Counted from the stretch's first letter, positions 51,021-64,000 are shown. The stretch: 64,000 bases of DNA from Sclerurus mexicanus (GCA_013396755.1 VWZF01003009.1:124001-188000); one strand, 5' to 3'. Notes: a model not told the origin generated them from the sequence alone. Translations and numbers: made by a program.

Positions 51021-53490
51021 AATTAAGTTTTAGGGGTTTAGTTTTAGTGGTTTATTATTGTGTAGTACCACTTAGTATTGCAGTACTGTTTTGAACCAAG
51101 AGCAAATGATTCCTTTTTCTATCAATAATGGATTAAAAATGCAACTATGTCACAACAACAAATATTACAGGAAATTGAATAATACAGAATAGTTGTCTTT
51201 CTTTTTATGATGGACAACAGTCTTATGAAACAAAATCACAAATTGTTATTTAAGCACATTGGTTATATTGTGAGAAGAACAAATAGAACAAATATCTAGT
51301 TGAGATGGAGATCTCTGTGACCTTCTATTCAGACTCTAACAGTGGTTTTTGTTATTTCAAAGGTGCTCTAAGCTCGGGATACAAGATCATTCTTTGTTGT
51401 CATGGCTTGCCATCCCCTGCAGCTGGGCCAGAGAGGATGCAAGAGACCGGCACAAATCAAATATCTTCACTCAGCACAATACAGAGGGCCATTGCAGCAA
51501 GGGATTTTCAGAGATATGGGAAGACACAGGCATGATGGGAAGGGAGATAGTGCAAAGCCCTGGTAACTGATCAGGAGATGCATGTTGTCTGGGCTCTATA
51601 TGCTGCTATTGCAAAGCTGTTTTGCTCAGACTTAGAAAGTTAACAAATGGATATCAGATGGTGAGGACAAGCTGTGACATCCTTTAAGAATCTGAGTCTC
51701 AGTCCTTATCCTCCAGCAGTTCAACCACCTTCAAACAACCTCTATCACTAGAACAGCAGTGTAACTGCTGGTGAACCAGGGCTTTATGGCTGGACATCAA
51801 GTTCAAGAGGAAATTAGCCTCATCACATTGGTTGGCAAAAATGTGTGGTGTAGAAGTCTAAATGAACACTGGAGAAGCTGTGGATTTCCTCATCACTGGA
51901 AGTGTCCAAAGCCATGTTGGCTGCTCCTCTCTCTAAGGGCTGCCTCCAGATAAGCACAACATGGTCACATCCTTCCAAATGAAAGTTGTGCCATTATTTG
52001 CTGCACAATTTAAGAAAATCACTGGAAATAAGGCTCGGCTTATTCAATCTCTGTGCCATTAACACCATAGCTTTAAAATATTAAATCTTCCCTGCTGTTT
52101 TTTCCAGCTATGGGACCATACAAAGATCCCAATTAAGGTCCAAGGTAGCTGGAGTGGGGTTCAGAAGGATCTGGCAGCTCTTCTCTGCATGTCACAGAAG
52201 GGACAGACCTGTTTCCAGAAGATGATAATCTTTTTTAACTAGGAAAATCTTGAGATATGTCTGTAAATATGCTCTGAAACACAGCATACAACTAATATAA
52301 ATGAAAATCATGAACCTGACTTGGACCATCTTTAGTAGCCTCCTGTGTAGGGAGATCTCTGAAGCCCAGCTGCTAGGAGGTGTTTGGGATAGATTTGAAT
52401 GGTAGCCCACTGATTCCAGCTCACAGAAGGAAAAGTCTGTGTCTACTTCTGTAAGTGATATTTATAGATTTACTGAAGGCTGAAATAATTCAGATATTCC
52501 TTGCTTATAAATATCCCAGCACTATGTGGGCAGTTGCTAAATCAGACTTTGAATGTTTTTTATTTTTATTTTTTTATGAGTATGTATGCATCAAGGAGAG
52601 CTTTATTATTAAACTGAGGAAGAGAGTAACCTTTAATTTGCAGATCTCCCAAGGGGTTATTTGGAACATTAAGTTATACCTGTAGAAATTGTATTCCCTT
52701 TCATATCACATTATTCAGAAAACTGATAACTTCATTGAACTGCAGACATAAATGCTGTACCTAAATTAACACAGTCTAAGCCAAAAGCCACCAGAATGAC
52801 TGTGTGGCCAGACCCAATTGTGGTGTAAAGAGGTGGAGACCTATTGAATTCCAATGACCAGAATTGGATATCCAATCCATGGAATCATGCAGATTTAGTG
52901 AGTTATGGTAGTAAGTTATTTGTAAGCCTCAGCTATTGGATTAAAGACCAGAGGTCTTAGAATTGATGGAGTGTGAGGGTTTTTAGTAATCATAAAAGCA
53001 GTGCTCGACCCACAGTTTATTTTCTGTACTTTGCACAGCACCTCCTCCCCACAGCAGACACATAAACCACAGCATCTCTTGCAACTGCATACCTGCCTTT
53101 ATGCCTCAATGATTCACTGTCTTCTCCCAGTGAACACAGCTCTCTTGGATGTATCCTTGGAGAGTAGGATGCTCAGGCTTGTATTCCTTGCTGGATGACA
53201 TGCTTTCAGGGCTGGGGAGAAAGGTGTGTAGATTACTCCAAAAGGTATCACAATCCAAAATCCAGCCAGATAGAGCTCAAATAGTGGCACAAGAGCCAAA
53301 AAAGTCCTCAGCTGAGGATAGTGACTCACAATTCATGTGGAAATTAGTTTCCTACGTGCACCCATGACATCACCCATTCCTCTTTAATGAAGGGACAAGA
53401 AGGGATTTTCCAGATCACTGTGCCTTGACCCTGCTGTTGCAGGCACAAATTACACACCGTCTTCAAAATATTTTAGTTTTGTATCCTAAC

Positions 53491-53555
53491 CTCATCCAGA
53501 AACTGTTCCAGAGCCTCACTCCTCTGATGGTTAGAAATTTCTAACTAAAGAGTAT
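53491..53555 (-). mobile_element. Probable CR1 relic, minus strand
   Basis: CTGTTCCAGAGCCTCACTCC followed by GGTTAGAAATTTCTAACTAA resembles the reverse complement of the CR1 3' region. There GTTCCAGTGCCTCACCA is followed by a stretch ending AAGAATTTCTTCC. It is short and divergent, and no tail is visible. Confidence 0.45.
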
Positions 53556-54235
53556 CCCTAGCTGGTCTGTTTGTCTGTTCTTTCACCTGCTTTACTCTTC
53601 CCCTCTCTGGTGCTGAGTACCCATCCTGTGTGTTTGCTCATCCTCACAGATTCCTTGGCAGTTGCCGTAAACTTGCTTGTGCTTCCTTTACTAGGCTGTT
53701 AAAGTGATAATCCTCATCTCTCTTCTCATAAAGGACACTTTCTTGCTCCTATCCACTCTCCTGCCTCGGTTTGTATTTGATTCAGGAAGTTATTTACCTT
53801 TCCTTACCATTTCTGCTTTATTTGTCTATTCAGTGATCGTGCAAGGATCATTAAAAAAGATTGTCAGTAACCTCCCTGAGACTCATATAGTTCCTCTCAA
53901 CTACTAAACCCTCCTTTTCAGTCACTTACTCACTGTACAGTTTTTACACTGGTCCTCATGTCTTCTGATTTTACTTGTAGTTTCCCACATGGCACTGTCT
54001 TAAGTGGGTTTTGATTATTTATAGAAGGTAAATTCCGTAGATATAATCTCTTTATCACAGAAAGATATCAAGCAGCACATGCTGTCCCTCTGATGAATCT
54101 GTATTGGTTTTCAGTCTGCTTTCTGTTCACCTCCATGTCTTTGTTCCTTGCTTTCACACTGATTCAAAGACATTTTGTAGAATTACAATCAGATTATTAA
54201 TGTTTGGGTTTCTCCTTCACTTTCCCTGTTGTTGC

Positions 54236-54287
54236 TTTTTTTTGTGTTTTTTTTTCTTCTCAATGTTTTTCTTTTCTTCTCTTCACT
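54236..54287. repeat. T-rich / CT-rich low-complexity tract
   Basis: T8 and T9 runs are separated by GTG and followed by TTCTTCT and TTTTCTTTTC units. It yields a phenylalanine-rich spurious frame. Confidence 0.9.
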
Positions 54288-57200
54288 GTTCTCCAACAGT
54301 TGTAGAATACATTTATAGAATTACTGCTGTGAATGGAATTTCACCCTTCTGGCTTTTGGTATTGTGGGATGGTGATGCTCCAGTCTGTCCAAGAGAAGCA
54401 CATTAATCTCATTGTGCTCGCTCTTTCCCACACTTAGCACTGCATTTTGCATGCTTGTGTTCTCACTGGCCACCACACCTTTACTTCCACGTCCAGCCTC
54501 ATCCAGTTTTTTGAAAACTGATGTCAGGCAAACAATTAGGTTTTTATCTATATTTTATTATCCTTAAAGATAATTAAAACCTTTTCTTCTTTTCTTGTCC
54601 ACACTAAGCTTGAGATCAAAGGGGAAGTCGAGTGGTTATCATAACACAGACAACAGAGCAGAGACAATGTCCAAAAAAACCTTAGTAAGGCAGAGCTGCA
54701 TTTAAATGTAATCCTCTCTTGCCGAGAACTGTCCTGTTTTACGGATGAAGGATGATCTAAGCACGTAAGATTTCATTACTTTTTCTTTGATATATCAGCA
54801 CATTCAATGTTACAGCCCTCCCACCTGTCTGCTTTAGTTTATTGTCCACCATTACCTTACAGTGCTATGCACAGCCTAAACTGAGCTCCTCACAACACAC
54901 ACCTGCCATTTCAGAGGTCCATAAAGTGCTGTGCCTGAGAGGCTGTCTGAGTAAACTATGAGAATGCAATAAAGATGACTGGAGTGCAATTACAGTTGCT
55001 AACTCAGCTTTGAAAATGACATCTTAAGTCAAGATCATCCAAGAAATAGACAAACTACAGGCTGCAACTGGGAAAGGTTTGACTCCTCGTCTAACTCTGC
55101 CCTGGCTCTGTGACTTTGGGCCAATCTTTCTCCTCTCCAGGCCTCCCTTTCCTCTCCTTCCTCGTCTCTTTAGACTGCTGGATCTCTGGGGACAGAAATG
55201 GATTTTTCTTTAATATCTTTTTTTTTGCCTGATGCTTCTCACAGCACAAAAAAATATACCAACCCCCTCAGGTTCTGTTTCTCTTTTAATCCTCCACCCG
55301 CACATGAAAGTTGAGCTATTCTCTCTCTGGCCTGAGAGCTGTCATGAGCAGATGCACACCTGGGAGTGTGAGCTTTCTGCTCAGCATGCAGTGTGTACAC
55401 GGGTGAGATCGGGGCCACAAAGGAGAAAGGTGGCTGGCTTCTTCACAAGCCCACACTGGAACTTTATTTGAAGTAAACCTCAGGAAGCAAGAGCATCTTC
55501 TTCACTCTTTAAAGAGCTCTGCCCTGAGGTACAGCACTCATTTCTTTCTGCATCATGCCGGAGGATTTACAGTAGAGAAGGTTTTTCCCACTCTCACAAG
55601 GAATATCTTCTTACTAAATTGTTTAAGTGCCTTCAACCTGCTACCAAACTCCTTTGGCTGGTGCTGCTCTTTCCCATATTTTCTGTCTTTGCCAATGAAC
55701 TTCATAATGTGCTGCACATGGGCGGGTGCATCTGTGCTGATGTTTCTTAACCTCTAGCAGCCACTAGTGCCCTGCAAGATATTAGAAAGTCATTCACAAA
55801 GTCCTTAATAGAAATAGAGCTCAAATGTGCTTTTTTTCCTGTGTGTGTGGAATTGTCCAAAAACTCAGCATGAGAGCAATAAGTAATCACTGCACATTGG
55901 CCATATTTTTGTTTAGTTATATGCAAAAAACATTATAGCATCAGATCAGATGATACCTGGGAAAGTTGTTTTTTTCTGAAAGTTTTCATAGTTCTTTGAT
56001 TGAAAGGGTAGTCAAGATGTTTTGACCTGTTCCACCTGCCCACACCTATAGCTTTAGCTTCCTAACAGCACATTTTCTCACCTGGGATATGTATTTTCTC
56101 TCCTGCCTTCTCCTGCAAAGCCACCTCATGACACTCTACTTTCCTTAGGAGAAAGACATAAACAAGTGTGAAGAGACAGATGACTAAGGAAAATAGGAGC
56201 AGCCCTCCCTGATGGATTGGCTCGAGTCTAATTCAGCCAAAGTCCTCAAATGCACTGAACCCATTGCTAAATTTTGTCAAATGGTCCCAATCTGCTGTGA
56301 GCAGGTCTGTCCAGTGCATGTTAGTGGCAAAGTGACATTTTTACCCCTGCTAGTGCCCATTTTCAGGTACAGCAGGGTGTGGAGTTTGCATTTTCAAAGG
56401 CAGAAAGCTCCCCTTCTTTCTATCATTGCTTTTCAATAGATTACTGAGAACTTGCCAGTGTTAAATTTCTGGGGCTGATTTCTGACATAGACATGTGAGA
56501 TTTGCTTCTTCAAGAGTCGTTAGCAAGGTTTGAACCCCTGACCTGTGGAGCTGAACACAGATCTACACCTTTCAAACTCAAAGCTGAACTTCACCAGCTA
56601 CATTAGGCTCTTATCTTCTTAGACAACAGGGATGCATGACGTACACTTTGAAGGCACCTGCAAGTTCTCCTGAAGCCAACTATCCAAGGGCAAGGATTTG
56701 GCCTCTCAGTATTTTGTGGATTTCCTTGCTCAGACCAGTCAATTAAAACACAGTGACATTTGCTACAATACTCCCTTTCCACCTGTCTTTTAGGGTTTTT
56801 CAACAGGCTTTGGTGCCCAGCAGGAGTTATAACGGGAGCAAGTGTCTGACATTTTAAATTCAAGCAGCCGTGACACTTGCCGGAGCAACCCTTCTGAAGT
56901 CAGTCACGTAACACTCCCCTCATCCACCTGTCCAAGCGGGTCTGACTGGAGTCAGTGCTTCTGCTGACAGAATAAGTTTTCTTTGGCAAATTTATGATTT
57001 GTGTCGTATTTATGGATGAAGATTGAACTGAAGATGAACTCAATATCAAACCTTTCCCATAACCGTAGGCCAAAAGAGGAAGAGAAAATAATGAAAAAGA
57101 AAAGAAAGACAAAGACATAAACTTTGTGACTTAGACCAAGTCCAGTAGGAATATGATAGAAGCCAAAGATATTTTGTGTTCTGAATATATGAGAGTGAGC

Positions 57201-58589
57201 TGTAGAATGCCATTGGGACACTGATGGTTTCTACCAGGTCAACAGCAGCCACTGGTGAGTTCTTCAGTTCAGGTTTCCACAAGTATTAAAACACTGAACA
57301 TGGGAGTGTAAGATGGAAATAAAAAGAGAACTGGAAATAAAAAAAACACTACCATATTTTTGTGTCTGCCTGACTGGGATGATGGACATCCACTAAATGC
57401 TCACACATGAGTAGAAATTTGCCCATTTAATGGTGCACTCCTCAAATGGTCACTGTGGTCCTTTTCAGTGCATTTCACTGTTTAGCCATTTATCAAGTTG
57501 TTTGTACCTTCCCTCAGAGCTGATCTGGCTCAAAAGGATGCTTTACTGCCACAAAGTTTTGCTCTCTGGATAGAGACTCAAACCTACAAGCTGTGAAGCC
57601 AAGGGATGATGTGGGGAGGGAGAGGGACTGTACTTCCCTTTCTTCCTGATGCTGACAGGGGAGTTGTCCTTCCATTTGTATAGCTGAATGTTTTGCATGA
57701 GCAGGAATAGTGCTGACAGAGGCTGAGCTCTCTGGGTCCAGCTCTGGAAGACTTGAAGGGTGTGTCCTCTGCCTCCTTGTGCTGTCACTCTCTTGAGACA
57801 CCGAGTGCTCAAGACTCATCCCAAGTTAACAATGTGCTGCTTCTCATGCCTCAATCTCTCCTTGCTGTGTCTCAAGAATCAAAGCAGTACTTTTATCCTC
57901 CGTACTGCAGCAGAGTCATCACTTCTGGCACACAGAAGAAAAGTTAGGTGCTGAGCTGAACACATAAAACAGCAGAGCTAATTGATCCAAAAATGTTCAG
58001 CAAGATATTCCTTGTTAAGAAATGATGAATCAACAAGAGCTTTGCTCTCTTTTTTTTTTCCCTCAAGACCAGTTTATTTTTGTAGGATAAGATGAGGAAC
58101 CAAAATCCACAATCAGTATCTGAGTAGAGGAAGGAGTCACAAACCATCCTATTTGCGTATGTGTTCTTGCATGGTTGTTACTCAGAGTGGTATCAGACAT
58201 GGAGGGGTGATTGAAAGACTTCCTTTGCTCCTAAAAAGGAGAGCATCCACAGGGGATGCATTAGAGGAACTCCACTACTGAGCTGTTTGCTCTCCCAAGT
58301 CTACTCTTTTCTACGACCTCCCTTCCTCATTTCGCAGGAGAAATAAATAAGTAAACACAAATACTTTGATAGGCCTCCAATGCCATGGGTTTGGCACAAA
58401 GAACTCCATGAAGCTTCAACATTTTTCATCAGCCAGGAAAATGGATTCACACTCACTTCCGGTGACACAAACCATTTTCTGCCATGAACAGCCTGCATTC
58501 AAAACTACCTCTTAACATCCATCCTTCAGCCAGTTTCTAAATTATGTACCCCTTCAAATGTGCTTCTGTGGGGTTTCTGATTAGCCCTC

Positions 58590-58760
58590 AAAGGCTAATC
58601 TAACTCAACTCATGAGAATTTAATTGCTTAGAGTATTAGTACATAAGGTCCACAGGGCATTAATGATCAAATAAAAGACATTTTAGGCAACATAAAATAC
58701 TGCTCTTATTATTCCTTTTAATCATTTGAATGGCCTTGATGATAAGAGGCAGAGATATTC
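58590..58760. promoter_or_regulatory. Candidate conserved non-coding element
   Basis: This AT-rich, repeat-free stretch has GGCATTAATGATCAAATAAA near 58657, TTTAATTGCTTA near 58619 and TTTTAATCATTTGAATGG near 58716. Such mixes of TAAT, ATCAAA and octamer-like words recur in vertebrate developmental enhancers. It lies about 230 bp upstream of the exon-like segment at 58994. Conservation has not been tested. Confidence 0.2.
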
Positions 58761-58993
58761 TCAAACATCCAAGAATTATTAATCTTGTTTGTTTATGCAG
58801 GGAAAATGGATAGATTCATGTAATATAAAACAAGGGCAAGAAAAAAGTAATTTTACACAAATGTCTTATTATTTAAATGCTTACTTCTGTTTCACAAGAT
58901 TGAAGAGGACAAGGAGATCAGCAGAATGAAAAGAGTATTTCAAAACAAAACAATTCTTCTAACATTCTCGTGCCTGTTTTCTTTCACACACAG

Positions 58994-59084
58994 GAATTGC
59001 TTACAGAGAGCTTTGTGGCAGTTTTAATGACTTTTGTTAAGCCTCTGAATGAGGAGAGGAAAAACTCACCCATAGGGAAAGCTG
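58994..59084 (+). other. Exon-like segment bounded by splice consensus sites
   Basis: The 91-nt segment is preceded by a pyrimidine-rich stretch and CACACACAG (acceptor ending at 58993) and followed by a consensus GTGAGT donor at 59085-59090. One frame is open across it, beginning GAA TTG CTT ACA and encoding about 30 residues (start ELLTESFVAVLMTFV) with a mixed, charged C-terminal half. The length is 3n+1, so an exon here would shift phase. I do not recognise the protein family, and no partner exon was found in the window. Chance pseudo-exons of this quality are common in long introns, so this is only a candidate. Confidence 0.22.
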
Positions 59085-62000
59085 GTGAGTACAAAAATAA
59101 CAGAGGGCCAGAGAGATTTCACTCAGTTGAAACATTTCTTTATAAGGCCATTGAACTTTTTCAAACAGTAGTCCACTGCTTTGAAACAGAGAAACACACC
59201 CCCACTGCACAGCCAGGGATGCTGCCATGGAAGCAGGTGCATTGTCGCAGTCTGTGGACCCTGGAATATGGATAAAAATTTCTTTTGGAGACAACACTCC
59301 TGGAAAAAAATTACTAGATGCTTTATTAGAGCCTGTTCATATTTGAAGGCTGTTGTCTGGAACAGTGAGGTCCTGCTTCTGGCTTACTAAGTATCTGGCA
59401 GCCTCAGGCAAGTGTCTTAAAAGAGCCAGAGTGTCTCAGAAAACAAGTACCCTCTCAGGATCAGCCACTATCCAGAGCAGCCCTGCCTCTGCTGCAAGCT
59501 CTGTCTTCTGGATCCACATGGATACAGCAGGAATTGGATATTGCAAATCAGCACTTTTCCTTAGCCATATTTGTAGCTACCTTGAGGAAGGGGCTACCAA
59601 AGTCAGCCATGTTTTTCTGAGCAATTTTCTGTCAGGGAAGACTCTTCACTGCTCTCAGAAAAGGACAGCACAAAGAAAGGAGAGGAGAAAAGCTTCAGCC
59701 ATGTGTCAGCTGAAAACACCACCAACACTCAGTACTGAAACCACTTTTGCTGATTGCCACTAGCAATAGCTGGTTTTCTTCTGAGGTCCCATTACTCTCC
59801 TTCAGTAAAAAGAGTTCCTACAATGGGAGTTACAGCAGGGAGAGCAGAGACATCCAGGTTTTGCAGAAGATCTCTATTCATCTCACATTAAGCCTCGTCT
59901 TGTACCAGACTGACAGAAGACAAAGTGACCAAAGGAGGTTTACCCAAAACATACTCCCACCCTATTTGCAGTCTGAAGATACTAAAGGTCCCAGGATGGG
60001 ATTCTCCAGTACATTCTGCTGATTTTCATCATGCTGAACAGGTGTGAAATACTCCCACACTGACTGATGAGTGTGCAAATGACTTTAAAGAGAAAAGGAG
60101 AATCGAGGCACTGATTTCTCCCCCTCAATCTGATGGTTCTGGTTCATTCTCCCCTACAAGTACCAACCTTGCCCCTAGGAGAGGTTTTCAACTGAGACCA
60201 AGAAAATAAAACCTGCAAATTCTGCAGAACTCATCTGTGTGCTGCCTTCCCTTCCTGGAAGAACCAGCATCTACACATGGAGTGGAACAGAGAAGGACAG
60301 GAGCTGGACAGTTGCAACAATTCTTCTAAACCCAATGTTTGAAGTGAGGGAAAAAGGCTGGGCAGAGGATCAGTCCCAAAGTGGTATGAACATGGTGAGA
60401 CTTCAAGTGTAAAGATTTAAACAGAGTTTTATCCCTGCAGAATGAGGGGTACAAGTCACAGCAACCAGTGTAAGGAACATTTTCATCAGCGAGGGCTGAA
60501 CTCATGGGAAAGGATGACCCTTAGCTCTCCATCTGTCTATCTGTACTCCCCAATGCAAATTTTCCAATCTCCGTGTAAAATTATTGCACAGTTAAATGAT
60601 CATTTGAAGTAATTCATTTCTAGACCATTTCAGAGTGTTTCATTCTGCTTGATTACCATTTCCCTAATTACTTCCGTCATTACAGGTGCAGCATGAATTT
60701 TATTTGTTTTAGGTAGATGAAAGACAAAAAAAGACATATAAATCTTCTAGCAATCCCCTGTAGCTAGCAACCTTTTTGTTTGGAAAGGCAGACAGATGCA
60801 GGTATATTTAGCCTTTTCCAAATATGACCAAGTAACATTTGAAAATTAAACCTCAGCTGTTTCTGTTTGTTCTAATATTTAATTAAGCTGCCAGATAAAC
60901 ATTTTCCAGTGTTGAAAATATACTGCATTTCTACCTAATGGCATTCATATGAACTACTATGTCTAAATAGTCTTCAACTTTTTAATGAAGTATGTAAAAT
61001 ATTTTTAGGTAGATATGCAATTTAAGTATCAATCCTTGTTTGCTGCTTTAATTTCACTAAACACTTAGAAAAGAATTTCTGGCATAATTTAACATAGGAA
61101 ATTCAGTCATGATTTATGAAAAGCCTCATTTAACATCAATAGAGCTACAGGGACTATTTGTCCCTGGTCAGGGCTGTACTGTTAAAGCAGAATACAAAAA
61201 TGTGCCTTCAAATGTGCCTTGCAGTGCCACAAGAGTGGAGAGAGAAAAGGAGTGGGATTTCAGCTTTACTGCTCAACCTTAACCACAAAATAGTTGCTGA
61301 AGTAACAGAACTGAAATGCACTGAGCAGTCTCAGGTAGGACAGTCCAGCACCCAAGGAAATACAAATGAAGTTCTGACATCCTTATTTCCGGGGGTCTCC
61401 AGCTTGCAGCACATATCCTGAAAGAGTATAAAAAGGGCTGTAAAAATGGTAAACAGATAGGGAGCAAAAAAGTCCCTGTGACCCCAAGGTGAAGGAAAGC
61501 CCCCAGAGCAGAGAGTACAGCGGTGAGCCATTTTCTTCCTCCCTAAGTGAGGTATATTGAAAGTCCTTCCAGATACAGAGAGAAGGAGCTAACATAACTG
61601 TGCTGACCTTAGAAGAGAATTCTGCCCTAGAGAATTACTAAAAAGCCATACACTTTACCTGCTAACAAAATTATATCATTACAAAAAAATACATAGGATA
61701 GAATAATACTATTATTCTATTGAAGTCTTCCTCCATGTCTGTTGTGAATGTGGGCTTGAGAAATTTTGTTGTTTTTGTAGAAGTGTCTAAAGACCCCAAA
61801 GTTTTAACTCCTTTATCTTCTCAATTTAACCTTCATGCTTTCTACAGATATACTGGCAGGCAGAGGAAAAATATGTAGTTAGTTAGAGGAGATTTACAAA
61901 GGGAAAGAATAATCAGAGCAGGAGGAAAATTCCCACAGCAGATCATTTTTAGTGGTCTCTGAACCAACCTAATCCTTGATTGAGCAAGGTCGGGAAACGA

Positions 62001-63986
62001 AGCCCAACACCTGAACTGGGAGATTGTCAGAGTGATGTATTCTTCAGTGTACAGAGACCTGGTTTCTGCAATGGCAGGAGAGCATCTGTTTCAGAGCGTT
62101 AAACTGAACATCAAGGATAAGAAAGACCAAGAGTTGTCTTTTCACCACCTTTTGTCTGTACTGAAGTGGAGAAAGCTGCTTACACATCTCCCACCCATCA
62201 TACCAGTAGTGGAATCCCACCCCTACAGCTGCTTTTGTTAGTGCATGGAAATACATTGCAAAATGAACAGTCTAGTTGCAGAAACCAGCCTTGTTGGAAG
62301 ATCCTGAACATACTCCAGAGTTACCCACTCGCTGCTTGCCCAGGCTGCCATAGGAAGGGGAACCTGCCCTCTTTCCAAATGACAGTTTCCTCCCTCCAAT
62401 CAGCCCAACAATGGAAAAAGTTGCATTCCCAACCTCAAAAAACCCCGTTACTTGGTCTCAACTTCATCCCATTTAGCTGTGAGTCTGTAGGGTAGATACC
62501 CTTTTTCTGGAAGATTTCACTTTGAGCAGATTAGAGCTTAGTCAAATGTTTCACTTTAGGAGACTTTCTGCCTAAGTAGAAACCTTTTTTTTTCAAAGAT
62601 AAGAGGATGTTTCCTTCCCTCTTGCATTCCAGAGTAAAGCTGTGGTCTCTCTGGTCTGAGAAGAGATAAACCCTCACAGTGTTACAGGCCTTCACTTTGG
62701 GAAGGGTTTGGGAGGAAGGACAAAGATCATAAGAAGCCTGGAAGAAAATAGGAGGCCTTTCTTAGGCCCAGTGATTTGCTGGTGGTGCAGGTTGCTTTTC
62801 TAAGTTTTTAGCATTCTCAGCTTTAGAATAAACCTTTTGGATTCTTTCCACTGCCTTGGCATTTTGGGGACTATCTTGTGTGTATCTTACCACACAGAAT
62901 CTCTCCCCAGATAGCTCAATGGAAGAGCAAAAAGTGAAACTGATTCTTCTCCTAAGCACACAGAGGCCAGCGAACTTCTACAGCTCTGTCTATTCTGCCA
63001 CTCAGCCAAATCACTCCTCCAAAAACCCAAAGGGCAAAAACGCTGGGAAGACATTCTCCCTAAAAGGGACAAAAGATTTCCTTTTTGTTCCTATCTGCCT
63101 GAAAGCTTCTTCATCTCTAAAGCTCCTGGAGTCATTGTTGTTCTAAAGGCTTTCCTCTCTGATTCATTTTAGACTCAATTTGCTGCCTTGTCGTCTGTGC
63201 TCATCTATGAACGCAGATATTACTGAGCTCCTCATATTTTCAATTGTTAATAGTATTGGAAGTCGGAAGTCCTATTACATTTCTTACAACTGGACATTCC
63301 TCTTGCTTCTATCCAATGTGCTTTTTCAGTAAATGGAGGGTGATATTACAAAGCATTCTGCTCCATCCCAGCCCTCTGAGCCTCACACTGACTGCCATCT
63401 CCTTGCCTTCCCCTGCATCCCACTCAGAGGTTTGATAGCCCAAAGGCTGAGCTTCAGATAGCTGCGCCTTTTAAAAGTGAGTTACCTTTCTAATGAATCC
63501 CCATCACTGGTAATTATTCTACTCACAACTGGATGACAAGCTATTGGATCTAAGGTTTGGTAACAAAATTCTGCCTCATTAAAACCTCACTCAAATGTTC
63601 TGACACCACATCACAGACACAACCATCATCTGTTTCTGCCACAAGCTGTAATCTCACTGCAATTACCAGTCTAGGTTATAAACCACAAAGTGTTACCCCC
63701 TAGAATTCATTTGACAAACGACAACCCTCCAAACCAGTGCATTCTTTTCAACAGCAGTCATGGCCATAACATGTTCCTGATACAAACAATTCCAAGGCAC
63801 CTTTCTTCTGCAAGAATGTCACTCGAAGGTTGAGGTATGGACTCATGCAACAACCAGGGAATACAGAAGCTGATTGTTGTAACATTGCAAAGCAAACCCA
63901 GCAAGTAAATCCAGAATTAGCTTAACTACTGGCAGCCAAGGCTTCTTAAACTCTTTTCCTAAGGTTAGAGAAATTAAGCAGCTCTT
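59085..63986. other. Gene-free stretch, AT-rich in the middle
   Basis: No gene is recognised. The 136-codon plus-strand open frame at 59353-59763 begins at TTG and has no domain. The 60540-61140 block is AT-rich and free of repeats and is listed separately. Frames on both strands at 62032-62256 and 62762-63146 overlap without domain support. Confidence 0.5.
60540..61140. promoter_or_regulatory. Candidate conserved non-coding block
   Basis: About 600 bp is AT-rich and low in repeats. It contains CCCTAATTACTTCCGTCATT near 60662, CCTCAGCTGTTTCTG near 60851 and ATATTTAATTAAGCTGCC near 60876. The texture of TAAT cores with E-box and ETS-like words, and no simple repeats, resembles vertebrate conserved non-coding elements. 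It may equally be ordinary AT-rich DNA. Confidence 0.2.
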
Positions 63987-64000
63987 TGTGTGTGTGTGTG
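63987..64000. repeat. (TG)n microsatellite cut by window end
   Basis: Seven TG units run to the last base, so the true length is unknown. Confidence 0.9.

Larger units (their letters stand above)
49744..58589. other. Gene-free stretch with simple repeats
   Basis: No gene is recognised. It contains an A17 run, a T-rich tract and a probable CR1 relic (listed separately), plus a purine-rich stretch at about 57065-57118. Open frames around 57514-57819 overlap one another in several phases without domain support. Confidence 0.5.

Noticed and set aside
56510..56585. tRNA-like wording (GGTTTGAACCCC) on the plus strand
   Set aside because: The presumed T-stem pairs poorly (only one Watson-Crick pair and two wobbles), and no acceptor or anticodon arm can be formed.
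59353..59763. 136-codon plus-strand open frame
   Set aside because: Begins at TTG, serine/threonine-rich without domain, no splice or promoter support.
1..64000. Bacterial-type operons, CRISPR arrays, phage or plasmid modules
   Set aside because: No long open frames, no ribosome-binding-site spacing pattern, no regular spaced repeats. CR1 and LTR elements indicate a bird nuclear genome.

Overview
This window looks like non-coding vertebrate nuclear DNA, most probably from a bird. Three signs support that. Several fragments match the 3' part of the CR1 (chicken repeat 1) LINE, including one at 28095-28371 that ends in the diagnostic tail (CATTCTATGATTCTGTG). A long terminal repeat at 19029-19606 is of a type I recognise from bird genomes. 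The base composition is AT-leaning, with scarce CpG, many short poly-A, poly-T and A/C-rich tracts, and stops every few dozen codons in all six frames. I cannot place it to an order or species.

I found no protein-coding gene I can defend. The longest open frames (up to 157 codons) have no recognisable domain, no flanking splice structure and no codon-like composition, and many do not begin with ATG. There is no CpG-island-like promoter, and no rRNA, convincing tRNA, CRISPR array or bacterial-type operon. The window is best read as intergenic DNA or the inside of a very large intron.

Layout: 1-2406 is featureless. 2407-3192 is a probable retroviral LTR on the minus strand with an adjoining polypurine tract, followed by a possible scrap of internal element to about 3530. 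3531-19028 is unique-looking sequence with a 22-bp perfect palindrome (5854-5875), one A/C-rich tract (11627-11771) and an AT-rich stretch dense in TAAT and forkhead-like motifs (12530-12790). 19029-19606 is a solo LTR with a 5-bp imperfect target-site duplication, followed 146 bp later by a degraded minus-strand CR1 (19752-19980). 23955-27178 holds several A/C- or T/G-rich tracts. 27801-27848 is a TA-rich array. CR1 fragments lie at 28095-28371, 34046-34150, 38083-38195 and probably 53491-53555. 42640-42712 resembles an old amniote interspersed repeat. The right end has AT-rich stretches that could be conserved non-coding elements and one 91-nt exon-like segment (58994-59084). The window ends inside a (TG)n microsatellite.

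No new biological system is visible. The items most worth a second look are the LTR with polypurine tract and internal scrap near 3.2 kb, the exon-like segment near 59.0 kb, and the homeodomain-motif-rich AT stretches. All need comparative alignment to settle.
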